Assembly: GCA_030040755.1 (NCBI GenBank)
Contig: JASHTC010000158.1
Coordinates: forward strand, 1-7,841
Direction: 5' to 3'
Source of the DNA: Thermoplasmata archaeon
GTDB taxonomy: Archaea > Thermoplasmatota > Thermoplasmata > Lutacidiplasmatales > UBA184
DNA: 7,841 nucleotides
Below the pieces are notes generated by a model that was not told where the DNA came from, ran no database searches, and saw nothing but the letters and a program-made list of their open reading frames with translations. Position numbers and translations under genes: made by a program. Positions 1 to 6,000 of this stretch are shown one piece after another. Each line of letters begins with the position of its first letter. The first letter of the stretch is position 1.

Positions 1-1377
1 TTGCACCGAGATCGCCACCGCCAGCCAATAGTTCGCGAGCACGTTGTTCGGGTCCAGGGCCACGGCTCGGCGCAGTTCCCGTTCCGCCCCCGCCCAGTCG
101 TACCGGTTGTAGAGCACCGGCGCGAGGGAGATGTGCGCGTCGGCCAGGTTCGGGTCGAGCTCGAGCGCCTTCCGTGCCGCCGCTTCCGCGAGGTTCAACG
201 CCTCCTGGAGCGGCACGTACCCATGGTTGCCCAGGAGCGCATGACTATCCGCGAGCCCGCAGTACGCCAGCGCGAAACCGGGGTCGAGCTCGATCGCCTT
301 TTGGAAGTGGCGGAGGGCGAGCCGGTAGTTCGTCTCCCCCGCTTGCCACCAGTACTGCCGGCCTTTCAGGTAGTTCTCGTAGGCGGGGAGGTTTCGCGTC
401 GGAGGGTGGCCCCGGCCCTCTCGTGCTTCGGGCTCGAGCTCGAGTTGGAGCGCCCTGGCCACTCGGGAGGCGATGTCCGACTGCAGCTCGAAGATCTCGC
501 CGTAGGCCCGGTCGAACCGGTCCGCCCAGAGATGCGCTTCGGACTTTGCGTCGATCAGCTGCGCGGTGACCCGGATCTGGTTACCGGATTTGCGGACGCT
601 CCCTTCGAGGATGGCGCCGACGCCCAGCTCCCGCCCCACCTCTTTGATGCCTTTCGCCGCGCCCTTGAAGCGCATGACGGAGGTGCGAGCGATCACCTGG
701 CACCCGGGAAGGCGCGCCAATTCGGTGATCAACTCCTCGGTGAGCCCGTCGGCGAAGAACTCGTCCGACGGGTCGGGGCTCATGTTCGAGAACGGGAGGA
801 CCGCCAGCCGGCGGTGCCCGGAGGGGGAGCGTCCATCGCGAGCGGCCGGGTCCGGTCGGTGGGTCGCCTCCAGCCTGTAGACATCCAAGGGGAGCTGGAT
901 GTTCTTGAGGTCGGTCGGCGGCATCCGCTCAAACGTGGCGTCCACCTTGTTCCGGACCTGGGAAAAGACGGGTTCGGAGATGCAGATCCCATCGGACTCG
1001 GCGAGCGGTTCGATTCGCGACGCGATATTGACGGCGTCCCCAAAAACGTCGCCCTCGGCGTGGACTACGTCCCCCAGGTGGACCCCGATGCGGACATGAA
1101 TTCGCCACGCCTCCTCCGCCGTGGAGTTGTACTCCCCGAGGAGGCGCTGGATCTCCACGGCGCAGCTCACCGCCTCGAGCGCGCTGTCGAACTCCACAAG
1201 AAACGCATCGCCGATCGCCTTGACCTCGGTGCCGTGAAACCGCGGGAAGACCGGTCGGAGTATCTGGTTGTGCTTGTCGAGGACTCGGAGCGCGAGGCTC
1301 TCGTCGCTCTGAGTTAACGCAGCGAAGCCCACGAGGTCCGTGAACATGATGGCGGCGAGGCGACGAACCGGGGCCAC
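1..1377 (-). CDS. Class III adenylate cyclase with TolB-like domain and TPR repeats (C-terminus off the window)
   Basis: Predicted to make cAMP from ATP in the cytoplasm. Reading the minus strand gives an open frame of 459 codons that runs off the window at base 1. The cyclase domain spans about residues 5-175 and keeps every residue expected of a class III active site: metal-binding Asp14 (FTDLVGF) and Asp57 (KAIGDAF), adenine-selecting Lys53 and Asp110, and transition-state residues Asn117 and Arg121 (VNIASR). Lys53 and Asp110 argue for ATP over GTP. Residues 190-325 (RRLAVLPFSNM onward) resemble the TolB-like domain (COG5616) that often sits between cyclase and TPRs. TPR-like helices follow from about 332 (e.g. 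KAIELDPGFALAY), probably binding a partner that controls activity. No membrane segment is visible. I chose GTG at 1377 because an AT-rich box lies 21 nt upstream; GTG at 1389 would add four residues, and an in-frame stop lies just beyond it. Family function is established; the start and regulation are inferred. Confidence 0.9.
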   Translation of the reverse strand, partial: MAPVRRLAAIMFTDLVGFAALTQSDESLALRVLDKHNQILRPVFPRFHGTEVKAIGDAFLVEFDSALEAVSCAVEIQRLLGEYNSTAEEAWRIHVRIGVHLGDVVHAEGDVFGDAVNIASRIEPLAESDGICISEPVFSQVRNKVDATFERMPPTDLKNIQLPLDVYRLEATHRPDPAARDGRSPSGHRRLAVLPFSNMSPDPSDEFFADGLTEELITELARLPGCQVIARTSVMRFKGAAKGIKEVGRELGVGAILEGSVRKSGNQIRVTAQLIDAKSEAHLWADRFDRAYGEIFELQSDIASRVARALQLELEPEAREGRGHPPTRNLPAYENYLKGRQYWWQAGETNYRLALRHFQKAIELDPGFALAYCGLADSHALLGNHGYVPLQEALNLAEAAARKALELDPNLADAHISLAPVLYNRYDWAGAERELRRAVALDPNNVLANYWLAVAISVQ

Positions 1378-1396
1378 GGCCGCAAACACGCAGCCG

Positions 1397-1406
1397 TTAG
1401 ATTAAG
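1397..1406 (-). promoter_or_regulatory. Candidate TATA-like box for the cyclase gene
   Basis: On the minus strand this reads CTTAATCTAA, the only AT-rich stretch just upstream of the cyclase in very GC-rich DNA. Its centre is about 25 nt from GTG at 1377, the distance expected between an archaeal TATA box and a transcription start, so the mRNA could be leaderless. No Shine-Dalgarno is convincing between box and start. If the source is bacterial, this could instead be part of a -10 element. Confidence 0.4.
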
Positions 1407-1777
1407 TCCCTCCCCGATGATTTCGCCCGAACGAACCGGCTCGAAGCCGGCGGGCGGGGGGTGGAGGGGGCACCGCGAAGCAGCCCGTTTACCAGGGACG
1501 GTTCCCTGTGACGACCCCCTCCGTACCCTTCACGGGTGGGGGACCCCACCGGTCCGAGCGACGGTCGCACTGGGTTCGCCCGCCCCCGTCGGTCGTCCAC
1601 CTCGTCCGAGCGGACCCCCGGGGCGAGGTCGAGCCCGTCGTACCGTGAGACCGGCAGCGACTCCTCCCGCAGCGACGAGCGGGCGACCTCCCCTCGTCGG
1701 ATCTACCGCGGCCGGAGCCCCAAGATAAAGTGGAAATCAAATCCATGCCCCTCCCCCGCCGGTTTCAACGTGAGGCT

Positions 1778-1785
1778 CATTATGT
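1778..1785 (+). promoter_or_regulatory. Candidate TATA-like box for the IS630-like gene
   Basis: CATTATGT is an AT-rich interruption centred about 26 nt before ATG 1807, which fits a leaderless archaeal start. A GGGAGG at 1786-1791 lies too far from the ATG (about 15 nt spacing) to be a good ribosome binding site. The evidence is position and composition only. Confidence 0.3.
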
Positions 1786-1806
1786 GGGAGGCCTTGCGCT
1801 ACGTTG

Positions 1807-2925
1807 ATGCGTACTGCCCCTCCCGTGAGCCTGAGCCCATGGGAGTCGGCCACGCTCATTCAGTGGACCCGAGGGCGGTCGGTTTCCGTGCGGCGGGCCG
1901 AGCGGGCCCGCATCGTCCTCTTGGCGGCCGAGGGGCGGACCAGCAAGCAGATCGCCCGCATCCTCGACCTCAGCCCGGTGACCGTGCGACGGTGGCGGGC
2001 ACGCTTTGCCTTGTTCGGAGTCGCCGGAATCTCGGCGGACGCCCCTCGGTCCGGGCATCGCAAGGGGGCCGGGTCGCCCTCGGTTGCCGCGATCCTCGAG
2101 CGCACGCGCTCCGCTCGACCGACCAACGGGGTCCGTTGGACGACTCGGACCTTAGCGAAGGAACTCGGAGTGAGCCACACGACGATCGCGAAAGCCTGGA
2201 GGAGCTCGGGGGTCCACCCGCCCCGGTACCGCCGGTGGAGGTTGGCCCCCGACCCTCGGCCCACCGACCGCACCATCGATGTCGCCGGGATCTACGTCGA
2301 CCCTCCCCGGACCGTTCTCGCCCTCAGCATTGACCTCCTCGGCAGCCTGCCGGATTGGAACGCGCGCTCCGTGGGCCACCACCGGACCCCGGGGGAACCG
2401 GCACGAAGCGACCGGCGCCCCCCGGGCAGGGTGGAACAACTCGCCGAGACGGTCCGGGCCCTCGACGCGCTGGCCCCCGGGGGCGCCTCCTGGGGACTGA
2501 CCTCCCGAGAGCTCCTGATGTTCCTGGAATCCGTGAACGAGCGTACGACTCACGTGTCGGAGATCCATCTGCTCACGGACGCGGACTCGATCTCCCAGGA
2601 CCCCCGCATCCTCCGTTGGATCGACCGACATCCGCACTTCCACCTCGTGACCCCGCACGCGGACCAGCCGATCTCTAGCCTCGTCCGAGAATGGTTGCAA
2701 CCGCCGGGAACCGCGAGCCGGCCCTCGGCGGGACTCCCCAGCCTCCCCCGGCTCGAGCGGTCGCTGGGGACCTTCCTCTCCGGCGCCACCCGGTTCGGGC
2801 GGCCGTTCGCCTGGACGCGGAGCGGAGCGGTCTCCCACTGGCGCGGCTCGAGCGACGATACGCTTTCGGGTTCCAGCCCGCAATCGTGGGATATTTCTTC
2901 GGGCTCACGTTTCGAGCGTCCGTAG
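1807..2925 (+). CDS. IS630-like transposase-derived protein with eroded DDE motifs
   Basis: A 372-residue protein, normal length for IS630/Tc1-mariner transposases. Order: homeodomain-like HTH at about 25-66 (TSKQIARILDLSPVTVRRWR), winged HTH at about 108-140 (WTTRTLAKELGVSHTTIAKA), then an RNase H-like domain from about 158. The family lead-in VAGIYVDPPRTVLALS (159-174) is clear, as are HPHFHLVTP (275-283) and PFAWTRSG near the C-terminus. The first two catalytic Asp are kept (Asp176, Asp258), but the usual VDE reads IDL, the usual DN reads DA, and the usual VERWF region reads VREWL (293-297), so Arg294 sits where the third acidic residue belongs, with Glu295 one step off. The frame is nonetheless intact. 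ATG 1807 is the first ATG after an in-frame stop at 1771; TTG 1804 is less likely. I found no convincing terminal inverted repeats. It could be a domesticated DNA-binding protein or an inactive copy; transposition activity is doubtful. Confidence 0.8.
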   Translation: MRTAPPVSLSPWESATLIQWTRGRSVSVRRAERARIVLLAAEGRTSKQIARILDLSPVTVRRWRARFALFGVAGISADAPRSGHRKGAGSPSVAAILERTRSARPTNGVRWTTRTLAKELGVSHTTIAKAWRSSGVHPPRYRRWRLAPDPRPTDRTIDVAGIYVDPPRTVLALSIDLLGSLPDWNARSVGHHRTPGEPARSDRRPPGRVEQLAETVRALDALAPGGASWGLTSRELLMFLESVNERTTHVSEIHLLTDADSISQDPRILRWIDRHPHFHLVTPHADQPISSLVREWLQPPGTASRPSAGLPSLPRLERSLGTFLSGATRFGRPFAWTRSGAVSHWRGSSDDTLSGSSPQSWDISSGSRFERP

Positions 2926-3018
2926 TCCGAAGGGCTGGGGGCGGTCGGGGTCTGCGGGAGGACCCTGGGCTGAAAGGCCTGAGGACACGCAGAAATCTAC
3001 CGGGGAGCGAAGAAAGAG
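2926..3018 (+). promoter_or_regulatory. Spacer before the protease gene, with a candidate TATA-like box at 2991-2999
   Basis: This 93-nt gap ends in AGAAATCTAC (2991-3000). The AATCTA core ends 20 nt before ATG 3019, almost the same spacing as the AATCTA core before the cyclase GTG. A purine-rich stretch (GGGGAGCGAAGAAAGAG, 3002-3018) abuts the ATG; its GGGGAG is about 11 nt away, a weak ribosome binding site at best. There is no T-rich terminator after the IS630-like gene, so read-through from it into the protease is possible. Confidence 0.35.
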
Positions 3019-6000
3019 ATGAACCAGAACGTCCGGAGCCACAGTTGGGTCGCCATCTTGGTGGTCGTGATCGCGGTCGTGGGGTTCGCCTTGGCGAATA
3101 TCGCATCGAACCACGCGGCCGTTGCCGCGCCGGGGGCAGCGAGCGCGCAGGGGAGCGCACCCGAGGCGGCCGCCGCTGCCGCAGCCGCTGCGGCGGCGAG
3201 TTCCGGCCCGCTGACCCAAGTCCAGGGCAGCTCGAGCAACCTCGACCCGAACGGTCTTACGTCCCTCGGGTCGGTCTCGGTGGTGCCCGAGCCGCAGGCC
3301 TACAAGTCGACCGCCTTGATGACCGTCACGGTGACCCTGACCCCTTCCTCCAGCCTTCAAACCCTGGACAACGAGCTCAATGACGTGGGCAGTCCGATGT
3401 ACCGGCACTACCTGTCGGCTGAGGCCCTCGGGAGCGCGTACGGGAACAGCGAGTATGCTCCCACGGTCGCCTACTTCGAGAGCTACGGGCTCGGAGTCCA
3501 AGCGAGTCCGACCTCCCTCACGATGACCCTCAGCGGAACGGTGGCCGAGATGTCGGCCGCGTTCCACACGACCCTCTCCGCGTTCGCCACGCAGTACCAA
3601 TCGAAGGGGGTCTGGAACCCCTCGTTCGGTGCCGAGAGCGGAGTCGCCGGAACGACGGAGACGGGCGCGACCTTCTACGCCAACATCGGGACCGTGGAGC
3701 TCCCGCAAGGGATCGCCTCCGCGATCAACGGCATCGCCGGCCTCGATGGCATGACCGCCACCCCGACCGTGGCGCTTCCGCAGGGCCTGTACCCCGGAAT
3801 CTCGCCCGCGGGGGTCACCCCCGGGCAGAACAGCAGCCTGCCCCCGACCCTGTGCGAGTTCGGGGTGTACGGCTATTGTCCGCAGTCCCTGGACGGCAAC
3901 CAGTCGATCCAGGACTCGAACTTCCTGTGGACTAACTTCTCCGCGGATGGGCTCACCTGCGAGTACTACAACCTCTGTGGGCAGTACCAGATCCTCTTCC
4001 CGTCGACCATGCCCGACCTCTCGGGCGCGGACAACCTGTGGAGCGGGGCGTCGACGATCGATTCCGAGCCCGACACGGGTCAAGGGATCACGATCGCGGT
4101 CATCGAGGTGGGATGCGCCATCCCGAGCGATCTGTCCGAGTTCTCGGAGATGGTCTATGGGAACGCAAACCAGCTCCCCGACCGCGTCACCCAGATCGCC
4201 CTGAACACCAGCGGCGGCTACGCGGCGACCGGCATCCCGAACACCAACATCAACAACTGCGTCCTGGAAGGCGAGTACGCCGGGTGGACGGGCGAGACCG
4301 AGCTCGACATCGAGTACGCCTCCACGATGGCCCCCGGGGCCCACATCGATGTGTTCGCGATTCCCTACCCCGGTTACTTCTCGGACTTCGACCAGGCCTA
4401 CGCCTCCATCGCGCAGTACCTGTCCCTCGGGTCGACCGGGGGCGTCTGCCCGTCCATGGGGACGCTGAACGCGGCCAACATGTACGTGGTCGAGGGGACG
4501 CTCGCGGGCGCCTGCCGGGTCACGATCACCTCGAACAGCTACGGCGAGGGCGAGGAGTACGAGTACTTCTACGGGACGCCCATCTACATCACAGCCCAGG
4601 ACCAGGAGCTCGAGCTGCTGAACTCCGTCGGAGTGACGAACTTCTTCGCGTCGGGCGACGCGGGTGGGACGTACGAGACCGTGAATGACTTCAGCCCCGC
4701 GGAGTCGCCCGGTGCGACGTCGGTCGGCGGTGCCCAGATCACCGCCGAGGGGAATGGCTCGGAGTTCCCGATCACCTCGAACAGCTTTACGTACTGCGAC
4801 GGGTACATCGAGTACCTCTACAACGGTACGGGCTACGAGCCGTACTGTTACGGCGAGATCAGCCAGGCCTACTGGGCGACCGCCGAGGGAATCGGGTCCA
4901 CGGCCTATTGGTCGTACAGCGAGGGGCTCGGCGGTACCTACACCGGGGTCACCGGCGGCGGGTTCGGCCAGTCCTTCGTGGAATCGCAACCCTGGTGGCA
5001 GAACGCCCTCGACACCTACTCTACGGGCGAGAAGATCGACCCCGTGATCGCCGGTGCCGCGGCGTTCAACATGACCATCTACGTCGACGGAGAGTGGTTG
5101 CTGTTCTACGGCGGGACCTCGTTCGCGACGCCGATCACGGCGGGCGAGTGGGCCCTCGTCGAGGAGCAGGCCAACGTGGCGTTCGGTACGCCCGAGATGG
5201 GCGACATCAACCCGCTCCTCTATGCGGCCCACAACGCCTACGAAGCGGGCGCGATTGCGGCGAACCCGTACACGCCGATGGGAACCGGCGAGGGCCTCTT
5301 CTCGGCGCCAGTCAACTCCTACACGTGGTACTACTACAACCTCTCGATTGAGGTGCCGAGCGCCCCGGTGCAACCGCTCTGGTTCCCGAGCCTCGGCAAC
5401 CCGGCCGGGAGCGGGTGGAACTACCTTCAGGGCCTCGGCATCCCGAACGTCCAGTTGGTCGACAACGACCTCTTCGGCACGACCGGCCTCGCGGGTCACT
5501 CGCTGGCCGATCCGGCCTTCAGCCTGTTCGAAGTGACGCCGTCGGGGCTCGTGCCGTTCACGGACCCCACGCTGGTGGCCGGGACGAGCTACACCTTCGA
5601 GGTCCTCGACAGCTCTGGCACGCCGGGGGTCTATGACGTGACCGCCTACTCGGGCCAGTCGAACGCGGGCGCCTACGGGGGAGGAACCCTGAGCACAATG
5701 ATGACCGGCTCGAACGGGCAGTTCACCTACATCCCCACGACCGGCACGCCCCCGGGCGGGGACGCCGCGACGACCTACGGGTACTTCCTCGTGAGTTCCG
5801 TGGTCGGCCCGTCGCCCCAGTGGAGCTTTGTCGACTACGCGGTGGCCGCCCCGACCCCCGCGGGAACGCTGACGCTGTGCGTCGTGGACCCGTACGGGAA
5901 CTGCGACACGGGCGATGCGGAGACCACGATGTTCACGACCACCACGGTCGGGGACTACAACATCTTCGCCCAGTCGGACGTCTGGTTGAACGACCTCCCC

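Larger units (their letters stand above)
1378..1806. other. Divergent intergenic region with several GC-rich hairpins and no convincing gene
   Basis: This stretch separates the diverging cyclase and IS630-like genes. Open frames cross it, but their translations are Arg/Pro/Ser/Gly-rich, share no recognisable motif, and look like products of high GC. Short perfect inverted repeats are present: 1436-1450 (ccggct, loop cga), 1493-1508 (caggga, loop cggt), 1535-1550 (ggtggg, loop ggac) and 1673-1699 (7-bp arms cgacgag/ctcgtcg, 13-nt loop). A G-rich run lies at 1449-1470. An AT-rich patch at 1724-1742 stands out and might be a promoter element or BRE/TATA for a transcript starting near 1765. I searched by eye for tRNA, RNase P and SRP RNA signatures and saw none. 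It may carry regulatory DNA or an unrecognised structured RNA, or be relic sequence. Confidence 0.5.

Noticed and set aside
1..1317. Long plus-strand open frame (438 codons) opposite the cyclase gene
   Set aside because: It is the antisense of the cyclase frame. Its translation is Arg/Val/Glu/Gly-rich without motifs, while the minus strand shows complete cyclase, TolB-like and TPR signatures.
1489..1746. Minus-strand open frame of 85 codons in the intergenic region
   Set aside because: Ser/Arg/Gly-rich with no motif and no convincing ribosome site; not distinguishable from chance at this GC content.
1378..1806. tRNA, RNase P RNA or SRP RNA in the intergenic region
   Set aside because: By eye I found no tRNA T-arm with matching acceptor stem and none of the conserved RNase P or SRP sequence motifs on either strand.
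1536..2333. Plus-strand open frame of 265 codons overlapping the start of the IS630-like gene
   Set aside because: Its translation is low-complexity and motif-free, and its second half is an out-of-frame reading of the HTH region.
1767..2911. Inverted 8-mer (aacgtgag at 1767-1774, ctcacgtt at 2904-2911) as possible IS ends
   Set aside because: Too short, the flanks do not match, the right copy lies inside the coding sequence, and there are no TA duplications at its borders.
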